A stretch of DNA of 7,705 bases from JAWLCG01 sp041687295 (GCA_041687295.1 JAWLCG010000250.1:1-7705), one strand, 5' to 3'. Positions 1-6,194 are shown, counted from the stretch's first letter. The notes: generated from the letters alone by a model not told the origin. Made by a program: numbers and translations.

Positions 1-2
1 CA

Positions 3-314
3 CGCCACGCCGTCTTCGATGCCATGGCTTCGCGGCGCACCTACGCCACGACCGGCCGCCGCACCTATCTGGAGGTTACCGACCGCGGCAATCGTCTCCG
101 CGTGAGAGCCGCCGCCGAGGACCATCTGCGAGAGGTCGTCCTGGTTCGCCACGGCACGGACGTGGAACGGTGCGGGCCGGGGAGGGATCCGCGGATAGTC
201 TCAGTGGAGTTCTCGGTGCCAGACCTGGCACCGGACGAATGCTGCTACGTCCGCGCGCTCACCGCGTCTGGCGAGATGGCCTGGTCGAGCCCGATATGGG
301 GAGACCGTGAATGA
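3..314 (+). CDS. C-terminal end of a DUF3604/PHP-like protein (5' end outside window)
   Basis: The frame is open to the left edge, so this is the last ~103 codons of a longer gene and the ATG at 24 is probably internal. The first readable residues are RHAVFDAMASRRTYATTGRR. This resembles the step in DUF3604/PHP-type putative metallo-phosphoesterases where a residue block ending in RRTYATTG precedes a C-terminal beta-sandwich. The end, CCYVRALTASGEMAWSSPIW, matches the usual closing motif of that family (YYVRVTQADGEMAWSSPIW-like). The metal-binding PHP core would lie upstream and is not visible, so activity cannot be judged. Third positions are G/C-rich, consistent with real coding sequence. 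The gene ends with TGA at 312-314, eight bases before the next candidate start at 322. The family assignment rests on these two remembered motifs. Substrate and cellular location are unknown. Confidence 0.7.
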   Translation, partial: RHAVFDAMASRRTYATTGRRTYLEVTDRGNRLRVRAAAEDHLREVVLVRHGTDVERCGPGRDPRIVSVEFSVPDLAPDECCYVRALTASGEMAWSSPIWGDRE

Positions 315-321
315 ACCGTTG

Positions 322-738
322 ATGAAGAAGTGTCCCAGTCGCGCGCGGGGGTCGTATCCTGCCCGCGTTCAACGTGGACGAGCTGGACTCCAAGTCGGAT
401 GAGGAGGTCGCGGCGGGGAGGCTGCCCCACGTCGCGGCTGCAGCATCGCGGAGGAGTGCCCACTGGCTGAGTTCGTCCGAGACTGCGAGGCCCGCCACCG
501 GATCGGCCTGCAGGTGCGCGTCTTCACGCTCAAGCGAATCAACAACGACGACGGCATGGTCATCAACGCGGGGGTTCCGCGCGGCCGTCATGCACACCGG
601 CTCAAGCCAGGACGCCCAGTATCATCTGGCCGGAGACACCCCTGTCCTGGTGAACATCGAAAACCTGGAGCGCATCGCACGTCTGCTGCTGGCCTCGATC
701 CTCGACATGGATGTCCGGGACGCCGGCGGGCCGTGTGA
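322..738 (+). pseudogene. Unrecognised short gene broken by frame changes
   Basis: I do not recognise the product. Coding-like sequence with very high G/C at third positions runs in three blocks. Frame 2 at ~353-415 encodes RILPAFNVDELDSKSDEEVA. Frame 1 at ~419-575 includes CPLAEFVRDCEARHRIGLQV and then VFTLKRINNDDGMVINAG. Frame 2 again at ~576-725 includes DTPVLVNIENLERIARLLLA. An ATG at 322 in frame 1 reads MKKCPSRAR and would make a fourth block. Every change of frame falls at a G run: 347-351, 415-418 and ~571-575. Removing one G, adding one G and removing one G would give one continuous ORF of at least ~135 codons from 322. No stop in the corrected frame marks a clear end; coding character fades after ~730. 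There is no strong Shine-Dalgarno before 322. It is either a decaying gene or an intact gene hit by homopolymer sequencing errors. Confidence 0.4.
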
Positions 739-918
739 GTCACGATTCGCCGGGGCCATCAGTAATGCATGCCCAGGCGGTTGCATCGCCCCGGCATGTG
801 ATCATTGCACCGCGGTGTCTGCCTGGCGGTCCCAGGGACCTACTTCAAGAGCCGATGGATGGGTCTCGGAATTGCCTTCTTCGGGAGGCGATCAATCCAC
901 TATAGGTCTGACTGCACT
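739..918. other. No gene recognised; one short dyad
   Basis: Open frames persist here (one runs on from the broken gene to 937), but base composition no longer favours any of them and no family motif is visible. The only local structure noted is GGTCCC-A-GGGACC at 828-840, a perfect six-base dyad with a one-base centre. It has no adjacent T-run and I do not call it a terminator. This stretch separates the 3' end of the plus-strand broken gene from the marC remnant on the minus strand. Confidence 0.4.
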
Positions 919-1072
919 TCACTTGGCGAATCGATAGCCCTCCAAGCCCTGCATAATGATCTGGGCTGAGAGCGCGGCAAGCACAAGCCCCGTGAGCTTG
1001 CTCACAATGTTGATGCCGTTGTGCCCGAGCCTCTTTTCCAAGGCGGTTCCTGTGTAGAGGAGAACCCAGTAA
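919..1072 (-). pseudogene. 3' remnant of a MarC-family membrane protein gene
   Basis: Read on the minus strand, with the stop (TGA) at 919-921, this frame gives LEKRLGHNGINIVSKLTGLV, then LAALSAQIIMQGLEGYRFAK and the stop. This is the typical C-terminus of MarC-family (UPF0056) inner-membrane proteins: the G-x-x-G-I-N-[IV] motif, then R/K-[LI]-x-G-L-[LV]-L-A-A-[LI]-[AS]-x-Q as the last transmembrane helix. A full MarC protein is about 200 residues. Only about 50 codons are here, so at least three quarters, including the N-terminal helices, is missing. Upstream, the frame continues only a few codons (YWVLLYTGTA) before running into tdh sequence that lies in a different frame. It has no start of its own and is not expected to make a functional protein. 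Family known from motif recall; truncation seen directly. Confidence 0.7.
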
Positions 1073-1604
1073 CCAGGACACTGCGGCCACTGACGCCAGC
1101 AGACATCACCGTGTGCATCGCATTGCCCAGAGGATCGAACACCGCTGCGACAGTATCAGGAATCCGAGGATTCACCGGCCAGACATTGTCTTCGGGGATG
1201 AGCATGTACTGGGCAAAACAACCGTGGCAGTCGATGCCAAGAATGTCCACCCGCTCACATATGTGGCCTTGGCCCGTTCGGCAAGGCTCGCATCGGCCGC
1301 AGCCGATGTGTCCCTCCTCGCTAACACGCTGCCCCGGTGCCACAGGTCTCACGGCGCCGCCTACCGCGACGACGATGCCAGCGAACTCATGGCCCATCGT
1401 TACCCCCAGTTTCACCCGAGACGCGCTCCATCGATCCCATTCGTAGATGTGACGATCAGTGCCGCAGATGCCTGCGTGGGTTACCGCTACCAGGACATCG
1501 CGCGGCCCTGGAGAAGGCAAGGGCATGTCGTGGCGAAGACGCATGCCGGGGCCGGGGAGTTCTTCTGTAATCGCCAGCATGGTCGGGGGTAGGTTGTTGC
1601 CCAT
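1002..1604 (-). pseudogene. tdh: Truncated L-threonine 3-dehydrogenase (zinc-dependent MDR family)
   Basis: The intact enzyme oxidises L-threonine to 2-amino-3-ketobutyrate with NAD+ in the cytoplasm. The 200-residue ORF starts at ATG 1604, chosen because GGAGGAG sits six bases upstream; the later Met-9 has no such site. Catalytic-zinc residues are Cys47 in AGICGTD and the His72-Glu73 pair of MGHEF. The structural zinc cysteines are 102, 105, 108 and 116 (GCGRCEPCRTGQGHIC). HIYEWDRWS and FDPLGNAMHT are signatures of Tdh rather than of general alcohol dehydrogenases. Homology stops at SVLVTG (~residue 180), the first strand of the Rossmann fold. The next 20 residues are out-of-frame marC sequence ending at a stop at 1002. 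Full Tdh is about 340 residues, so the NAD-binding fold is gone and the product should be inactive. It diverges from the XRE/cupin regulator, which probably controlled it. Confidence 0.85.
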
Positions 1605-1699
1605 GAGACTCTCCTCCAGTAAACTGGAAATTATGTCCTGGATGGTATCCAGGCAATTCCAGTTCGTCGAATATATTTCCCAAATACTGGAGAGCTGGC
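1605..1699. promoter_or_regulatory. Divergent intergenic region with a cluster of CCAGT/ACTGG dyads (candidate operator)
   Basis: The 95 bases between tdh (-) and the regulator (+) hold several inverted repeats. CCAGT-AA-ACTGG lies at 1616-1627. CCTGGAT-GGT-ATCCAGG lies at 1637-1653, with perfect seven-base arms. AACTGGAA at 1622-1629 pairs with TTCCAGTT at 1657-1664, and the two flank the second dyad almost symmetrically. A further ATACTGG occurs at 1684-1690. The AT-rich stretch AATATATTT (1670-1678) is the only low-GC block nearby and could hold the -10 element of the regulator promoter, but I cannot place a convincing -35. XRE/cupin regulators commonly bind such dyads beside their own gene, so this is the likely autoregulatory and tdh operator. 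The repeats are seen directly; binding is inferred. Confidence 0.55.
1611..1617 (-). promoter_or_regulatory. Shine-Dalgarno of the tdh remnant, touching an operator-like dyad
   Basis: GGAGGAG on the minus strand, six bases from ATG 1604; this decides the tdh start. Its distal end overlaps by two bases the CCAGT-AA-ACTGG dyad at 1616-1627, so a protein bound there would sit directly over the start of the tdh message. Confidence 0.7.
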
Positions 1700-2305
1700 A
1701 TGCGACGGCACTCTGACCGAGCGATAACTTCTGCAGCCAACGAGGACTCTTTCCGCAGACTGGTCTCCGAACGCGTGGCCGAATTGCGCCGTCGGCGCCG
1801 TTGGACACTGGAAGAGTTCGCGGCCGGCAGTGGGGTTAGCCGTTCCATGCTCAGCCAGATTGAGCGGGGGGAAGCGAATCCGACTCTGGCTGTGGCCCAT
1901 CGGATTGCCCAAGCGATGGGGATTTCTCTTGCCGAATTGGTCGAAGCGGTCGACGTCAGCGGCCGAATCGAGGTTATCCGAGCTGATGATCGGACGCATC
2001 ACTTCCGCTCCGACCCAGATTGCCGCATCCGTACATTGTCGCCGCTGCACCTGGAAAAGGATGTGGAATTTTATGAGCTGTGGCTGGGCCGGGGCGGGGC
2101 TCTGCGCAGCGCACCCCACTACGAGGGCACTCGCGAGTTCTTGACGATCCAGAAGGGGCAGGCTCGTCTCATCAGCGATCAGGAGAGCCAGGAGTTGGGG
2201 CAAGGTGACTCGGCTCACTACCGCGCCGATGTTGAACACGCGATCGTGAATGATGATTCACAGGAACTGCTGGCGTTTCTGGTCGTGATCTATGCGGCGA
2301 CATGA
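1700..2305 (+). CDS. XRE-family transcriptional regulator with C-terminal cupin domain
   Basis: This 201-residue protein is the usual length for the HTH_3 + cupin_2 regulator class. Residues ~20-82 form the XRE/Cro-type helix-turn-helix: WTLEEFAAGSGVSRSMLSQI is helices 2-3, followed by ERGEANPTLAVAHRIAQAMG. Residues ~110-200 form a small cupin barrel, with PHYEGTREFLTIQKGQA and DSAHYRADVEHAIVN as its two conserved strand pairs. Histidines in both could bind a metal or small ligand. In this class the cupin senses a metabolite, often an amino acid, polyamine or sugar derivative, and alters DNA binding. ATG 1700 is supported by GGAG at 1689-1692. The gene faces away from the tdh remnant, and its stop overlaps the start of the glycyl radical enzyme remnant as ATGA. 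It is the only intact gene of this presumed three-gene locus. The ligand is unknown; threonine or a derivative is a guess from context. Confidence 0.9.
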   Translation: MRRHSDRAITSAANEDSFRRLVSERVAELRRRRRWTLEEFAAGSGVSRSMLSQIERGEANPTLAVAHRIAQAMGISLAELVEAVDVSGRIEVIRADDRTHHFRSDPDCRIRTLSPLHLEKDVEFYELWLGRGGALRSAPHYEGTREFLTIQKGQARLISDQESQELGQGDSAHYRADVEHAIVNDDSQELLAFLVVIYAAT

Positions 2306-2784
2306 TCGAAAGCGGCGGTGTCCGCAAAGCCCGCCCTAAGTTGTAGTTGCACGAGAGGCTGGTGCGCGACTGCCAGGAGGGTCCGCCCGGCAAGAGGCCA
2401 CTGCCCGTCATCGAGGCGCGGAGCCTGCAGGCGTTCGAGGGCCAGCCGTGGCGGGTCCTCCGGGCGAAGGCGGTGGCCGATTGCCTGGCCGCACGGCGGT
2501 TCGCCGTAAATGAACACGAGTTGATCGTCGGCCGGCCCTCCGCTGATCTCGAATCCCCGCACGCCGAAGAGGACGCCGCCCGACAGTACCTCCAGGAGCA
2601 CCACCCCTGGCCAGGCGGCCAGACGAGCCACTGCGAACTGGACCTCGGGCCCATTCTGTGCAAGGGTATCGACGGCGTGGCCGCCGATATCCGCGCCCGC
2701 CGCGAACAAGCCGAGGGCGAGCGGCGGGAGGCGTACGAGTCTTCTTTGATCGTGCTGGACGACTTGGCGACGCTGCTGCACACG
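2302..2784 (+). pseudogene. N-terminal remnant of a pyruvate formate-lyase-like glycyl radical enzyme
   Basis: ATG 2302 overlaps the regulator stop (ATGA), implying translational coupling. The frame reads MIESGGVRKARPKL, then TAG at 2344-2346, then continues LHERLVRDCQEG. The stop therefore falls at codon 15, and the rest is reachable only by readthrough or restart (TTG 2347). After it come RPLPVIEARSLQAF, AKAVADCLAARRFAVNEHEL with the IVGRPS motif, and CKGIDGVAADIRARRE followed by ESSLIVLDDL. This order matches the N-terminus of PFL-like enzymes: an E-R-A-x-x-x-T-E helix, x-x-L-I-V-G, then x-G-L-x-G-I-x-x-E-I. Family members are ~750-850 residues with a catalytic Cys and C-terminal Gly loop. 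Only ~160 codons remain and both catalytic elements are absent, so the product is dead. The substrate subclass cannot be told. At ~2767-2785 the sequence switches in frame to IstA. Confidence 0.62.
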
Positions 2785-3240
2785 GTGAGCGTTTACCACG
2801 CCGACAAGGAGATCGCCCGGCACCGGCGGTGCTGGCAGCGGGAGCGGCAGATCTTCGACCCGGTGCACTACCTGGCGCTGCTGGAGCGCAAGCCCGGCAG
2901 CCTGGACCACGCCCGCCCCCTGGCCGGCTGGAACCTGCCGGGAGAGTTCGCCGTGCTGCGGCGGCGGTTGGAGGCTTGGCGGGAGGATGGCACGCGGGAG
3001 TACATCCGGGTGCTGCTGTTGCTGCGGGAGTATCCCCTGGCGCGGGTAGCGGGGGCGGTGGCCCAGGCGCTGCGGTGGTCGGCCCCGACGGCCGATGCGA
3101 TCAAGCAGCTGCTGATCCCCGCCGAGCGGCCGGAACTCAAGACCTTCTGCCTGGCCGGACGGCAGCACCTGGCAGGGGTAACGGTGGCGAGGACGGACCT
3201 GGCCGCCTATGGGCGTCTGCAGGAGGTGGTCCATGGCTGA
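2770..3240 (+). pseudogene. istA: C-terminal fragment of IS21 transposase IstA
   Basis: IstA is the DDE transposase of IS21 elements. The visible part begins about VSVYHADKEIARHRR, corresponding to the small beta-barrel that follows the integrase core, and continues with QIFDPVHYLALLERKPGSLD, HARPLAGWNLPGEF and REYIRVLLLLREYPLARVAGA. These are characteristic of the C-terminal domain (YDPxHYLPLLExKPGALDxAxPLxGWxLP). The catalytic Asp-Asp-Glu region is not present anywhere in the window, so no transposase activity is possible. The stop at 3238-3240 overlaps the istB start by eight bases, which is the normal IS21 arrangement and shows that the 3' half is undisturbed. The ORF is continuous with the glycyl radical enzyme remnant, giving a 297-codon chimera from TTG 2347. 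Confidence 0.88.
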
Positions 3241-4015
3241 GCGCAAGGCCACCGTGCTGCTGGAGCATCACCTCAAGCAGCTCAAGCTGCCGACGATGCT
3301 GCGGGAGTACGCCTCCGTAGCGGCCGTCTGCGGTCGGGAGAGCCAGCCCTTCGAGACCTTCCTGCTGCGGCTGTGCGAGCGGGAGCTGATCGAGCGAGGC
3401 CAGCGGGCGACGGAGCGGCGGATCCAGGCGGCGAAGTTCCCGGCGCTCAAGACGATCGAGGGCTTCGACTTCTCGGCCCAGCCGGGGCTCAACGAGCCGC
3501 TGGACCGCGAGCTGCTGACGGGCGAGTACCTCGACCGCCGCGGGAACGTGCTGCTGATGGGCAACAGCGGCACGGGCAAGACGCACCTGGCCATCGCCCT
3601 GGGCCTGGCGGCCTGCCAGACGGGCCGGCGGGTGCGGTTCTTCACCGTGACGGCCCTGGTGACGGCCCTGCTGGAGGGGCGCGAAGACCGGAAGCTCGAA
3701 CGAATGCTCGGGCAGCTGGGCCGTCAGGAGCTGGTGATCCTGGACGAGCTGGGCTACGTGCCGTTCAGCCAGGCCGGGGCGGAGCTGCTGTTCGAGGTCG
3801 TCAGTCGGGCGTATGAGCGGCAGAGCCTGATCGTGACGACGAATCTGCCGTTCCAGCAGTGGGTCGAGGTGTGCGGCTCGGAGCGTCTGACCGGGGCCAT
3901 GCTGGACCGGCTGACGCACCGGGTGCACATCGTGGAGGCCAACGGCGAGAGCTACCGCCTGCGGGACAGCCAGCGGCGGCTGCGCCGCAAGCGACAGGCC
4001 GGGCAGGAGACCTGA
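3233..4015 (+). CDS. istB: IS21-family transposition helper ATPase IstB
   Basis: This AAA+ ATPase forms oligomers on target DNA and stimulates the IstA transposase. The protein is 260 residues, the normal full length. Residues ~1-80 are the IstB N-terminal domain (LLEHHLKQLKLPTMLREY). Walker A is GNSGTGKT at 110-117, Walker B is VILDELG with Asp171-Glu172, sensor 1 is TTN at 202-204, and the conserved DRLTHR (225-230) lies near the end. ATG 3233 is preferred over the upstream in-frame start because AGGAGG lies at 3221-3226, six bases before it. This gives the usual overlap with the istA stop. The gene shows no damage, although its partner istA has lost its catalytic half, so decay of istB may simply not have begun. 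A 17-base GC-rich dyad follows 11 bases downstream. Confidence 0.96.
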   Translation: MAERKATVLLEHHLKQLKLPTMLREYASVAAVCGRESQPFETFLLRLCERELIERGQRATERRIQAAKFPALKTIEGFDFSAQPGLNEPLDRELLTGEYLDRRGNVLLMGNSGTGKTHLAIALGLAACQTGRRVRFFTVTALVTALLEGREDRKLERMLGQLGRQELVILDELGYVPFSQAGAELLFEVVSRAYERQSLIVTTNLPFQQWVEVCGSERLTGAMLDRLTHRVHIVEANGESYRLRDSQRRLRRKRQAGQET

Positions 4016-4025
4016 ATCCTTGACG

Positions 4026-4042
4026 CCCCGGGCGGTCCGGGG
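4026..4042 (+). terminator. GC-rich hairpin just after istB, weak terminator candidate
   Basis: CCCCGG-GCGGT-CCGGGG is a perfect six-base-pair stem with a five-base loop, 11 bases past the istB stop. No T-run follows, so it is not a textbook intrinsic terminator. It may instead stabilise the message end or belong to the IS terminal region. Confidence 0.35.
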
Positions 4043-4129
4043 TAGACCTACGCATGGGCGCTACGCTTTGGCTCCGCCCCGCCCCGCGCCACGGCTTCAC
4101 TCCGCCCTTTACACTCGGGGCATCGTCCG

Positions 4130-6181
4130 CTAGATCGGGAAGACTTGGTAGTCCTTGGGCGCCGTGCCGGTCGAGGCGTAGTAGATCGCGCCGATGATCA
4201 TGAAGATCAGCCCCCCCAGCAGATCGCCGGCGATCACGCCGACCATGAGGGGTTTGGCCCGCTGGAAGCCCTGGCCGCCGGTGATGCGGGTGATGGCTAC
4301 CTTGGCGGCCCAGCCCAGCAGGAAGCTGGTGGCGAAGACGGCCATGGGGTAGCTGCCCCAAACCAGGAAGAGGATCGGGTGGATGGGCCACCAGGGGAAG
4401 CGCAGACGGGCCCAGCTGAAGCCGATCACCAGGGCCAGGCCCACGCCCGTGGCCGCCAGGAACCGCGGATCGGGGTCGGCTGCGAGCAGCCGCCGCCAAC
4501 CGCCCCCGGGGCCCTCGTCGATGGCGATGGAAGCCTCAAGCTGGTCGCTGGCGGTCAGGTGATTGATGCTCTTGACGGCCAGGTTGTAGGGCTGCTCGCA
4601 CATGGGATTGCTGCCCCCGGCGTCCCGCGGCGGCCGGCCGTAGTTGTAGTTGAACCACAACGCCAGCGGCACGGCCACCGCCAGGGCCAGGGCGAACACG
4701 CCGATGGCCCCCCAGCCGACGCGGCTGGGGCGAACCTTCTGGTCGTCGGCGATCTTCAGGCCGTTGATGATGAACGGCATCAGCGCCTCACGCGGATCCA
4801 CGGCCATGACCACCGTGAACAGCGCCAGGATCATCAGCCCCTGCGGGCCCAGGGCCTCGTAGCCGAACAGGCCCACCATCACCGCGATCGGGCCCCAGTA
4901 GGGCTGGATCCAGAACAGACCGCCCTCGGCGGTCAGGCGGGCCATCACCAGGAACATCAGCAGCAGGAGCAGCACGGTCAGGATCGCCAGCGGAGCCTCC
5001 AGGCCCAGGTCCATCAGCATCCAGACCAGTCCGGCGCAGGCGGCCAGGAAGCCGCGACAGGCCCAGGCCGCCCACGGCTCGGCGTCGCTGCTGGCCCGGA
5101 AGGTTAGCGCTCGCTTGACTACCTGCCAATAGTACCGCCGGCCCGTGTAGCCCAGCAGAATCGCGATGCCCAGGAAGCTGCCGAACCGCTGCCATTGCGG
5201 CAGGCCGCCCTCCATGTCTGTGCCGGCGATGTTGACGCCGGCGGTCACGAAGGCCAGCCCCACCAGCACGCCAACCACGTTGGAGATGCCCAGGCTCAGG
5301 CCCACGTCGCTGGCCAGGAAGAAGGCGAAGGCGATCACCGTGGGATACAACTGCGGCCGCAGGATGCTCCAGCCGAACGGGGCCTTGAAGATATCCGGCA
5401 ACCTGCTGCCGATGGGGCTGAAGTCGAACATCAGCGGCACCTGGATGCTTTGGGTGTTCCAGGCGCCGTAGCCGTTGACCAGGCGAATGGTCAGGACCAC
5501 CGCAAAGCCGATCCAGAACAGGCGGTTGCGGAAGATCGAGCCCATTGCGTGCTTGTCGTCCTGCTCCAGCAGACTGTTGGTGAAGGCGGCAATGGGGTAG
5601 CGCAACCGCTCGTGGTGCGACCACTGGCGGTGCACGATCATGCTCAGGGTGATGACGGCTACCGCCAGTAGCATCAGCATCGGCAGCCAGACGGCCAGAG
5701 GCTGTTGCCAGCCCTGCCACGGCACATCGTAAAGGCTGATGTTCTGCTGGCCGACGCGCATGCCCGCCAGGTAGTTGTCCACGACGGCCGGGTCCATCTG
5801 TCCGCCGGCCGGTAGCATTCGCTCGGGAACGTAGCTCAGGACCTCGGCCCGCTGCCAGCCGGGGTCGCTCTGGTTGCGATGGATCGGCATCACCAGCGTC
5901 GGGGTGAAGTTCCGCAGGAAGCCCGCCCCGGGTATCGCGCAGCCGACCAGGGCGAAGGCTGTCACCACCGCCAGCTCCGCCGGGCGCAGGCGCCAGGAGC
6001 GGTGCATCCTGTACAGCACCGGGTTGACCAGCAGCACCACGACGATCAGCAGGCCGAAAACGCTGATCGGCAGGTAGTTGCCCACCAGGCGCGTCAGCAT
6101 CATGTACTCGTCGTTGAAGTGGCCGAACCCGGCGAGGAATGCCGCTGCCAGCAATCCGATCACTATCGCGCGTGCGGACAT
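4130..6181 (-). CDS. DUF6785/DUF6784-type polytopic membrane protein
   Basis: A 683-residue inner-membrane protein of unknown function, common in Planctomycetota, Lentisphaerota and Armatimonadota. ATG 6181 is chosen because AAAGGAG lies six bases upstream and a hydrophobic helix starts at residue 4; the upstream in-frame extension has no such support. About 14-16 hydrophobic segments are visible, for example near 5-20, 36-56, 161-184, 221-236, 281-298, 300-318, 375-392, 396-414, 488-510, 574-592, 598-618 and 645-669. Recognisable conserved pieces are PGAGFLRNF (84-92), the HHERLRYPIAAF stretch (189-200), ARLTAEGGLFWIQPYWGP (414-431) and AKVAITRITGG (626-636). Hydrophilic loops lie at ~100-158 and ~511-572. 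The C-terminus KDYQVFPI is the natural family ending, so the IS downstream has not cut it. It follows a discoidin-like gene on the same strand, 119 bases away. A transporter-like role is plausible but unproven. Confidence 0.82.
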   Translation of the reverse strand: MSARAIVIGLLAAAFLAGFGHFNDEYMMLTRLVGNYLPISVFGLLIVVVLLVNPVLYRMHRSWRLRPAELAVVTAFALVGCAIPGAGFLRNFTPTLVMPIHRNQSDPGWQRAEVLSYVPERMLPAGGQMDPAVVDNYLAGMRVGQQNISLYDVPWQGWQQPLAVWLPMLMLLAVAVITLSMIVHRQWSHHERLRYPIAAFTNSLLEQDDKHAMGSIFRNRLFWIGFAVVLTIRLVNGYGAWNTQSIQVPLMFDFSPIGSRLPDIFKAPFGWSILRPQLYPTVIAFAFFLASDVGLSLGISNVVGVLVGLAFVTAGVNIAGTDMEGGLPQWQRFGSFLGIAILLGYTGRRYYWQVVKRALTFRASSDAEPWAAWACRGFLAACAGLVWMLMDLGLEAPLAILTVLLLLLMFLVMARLTAEGGLFWIQPYWGPIAVMVGLFGYEALGPQGLMILALFTVVMAVDPREALMPFIINGLKIADDQKVRPSRVGWGAIGVFALALAVAVPLALWFNYNYGRPPRDAGGSNPMCEQPYNLAVKSINHLTASDQLEASIAIDEGPGGGWRRLLAADPDPRFLAATGVGLALVIGFSWARLRFPWWPIHPILFLVWGSYPMAVFATSFLLGWAAKVAITRITGGQGFQRAKPLMVGVIAGDLLGGLIFMIIGAIYYASTGTAPKDYQVFPI

Positions 6182-6187
6182 GCCGTA

Positions 6188-6194
6188 CTCCTTT
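6188..6194 (-). promoter_or_regulatory. Shine-Dalgarno fixing the start of the DUF6785-type gene
   Basis: AAAGGAG on the minus strand, six bases before ATG 6181. It rules out the longer reading, which extends 122 codons further upstream through non-coding sequence and into the neighbouring gene. Confidence 0.75.

Larger units (their letters stand above)
2770..4113 (+). mobile_element. IS21-family insertion sequence, left part missing
   Basis: The element keeps the last ~155 codons of istA, a complete istB and a probable right end. IS21 elements normally carry a ~500-codon istA, an overlapping ~250-codon istB and terminal repeats beginning TG and ending CA. Here the left terminus, the IstA helix-turn-helix and the whole DDE catalytic core are absent, replaced by the glycyl radical enzyme remnant. 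After istB, a GC-rich tail contains CTCCGCCC twice (4072-4079 and 4100-4107, 28 bases apart), like the repeated IstA-binding sites of IS21 ends. It closes with TTTACA at 4108-4113, which I take as the outer end, though no left partner exists to confirm it. Without IstA the copy cannot move by itself; an intact relative elsewhere could supply transposase, but the missing left end should still prevent movement. Confidence 0.75.

Noticed and set aside
828..840. GGTCCC-A-GGGACC dyad as a terminator for the marC remnant
   Set aside because: A one-base loop cannot form and no T-run follows on either strand.
845..1090. 81-codon minus-strand open frame overlapping the marC remnant
   Set aside because: It is in a different frame from the MarC motifs and has no recognisable content of its own.
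1605..1808. Longer tdh reading starting at 1808
   Set aside because: It would run through the operator-like region and the regulator gene. GGAGGAG before ATG 1604 and Tdh family length support the shorter start.
2344..2346. TAG as a recoded (pyrrolysine or readthrough) codon
   Set aside because: It sits in the non-catalytic N-terminus of a gene that is also truncated, and nothing nearby suggests recoding; a nonsense mutation is simpler.
2290..3252. 320-codon open frame on the minus strand opposite the istA fusion
   Set aside because: It mirrors the plus-strand coding sequence, which has recognisable IstA and PFL-like motifs. Its own translation is Gln/Arg/Pro-rich and low in information, as expected for antisense frames in high-GC DNA.
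4145..5107. 320-codon plus-strand open frame inside the membrane protein gene
   Set aside because: Its Gln/Asp/His-rich translation shows no domain, and it is antisense to a clear polytopic membrane protein with its own Shine-Dalgarno and conserved motifs.
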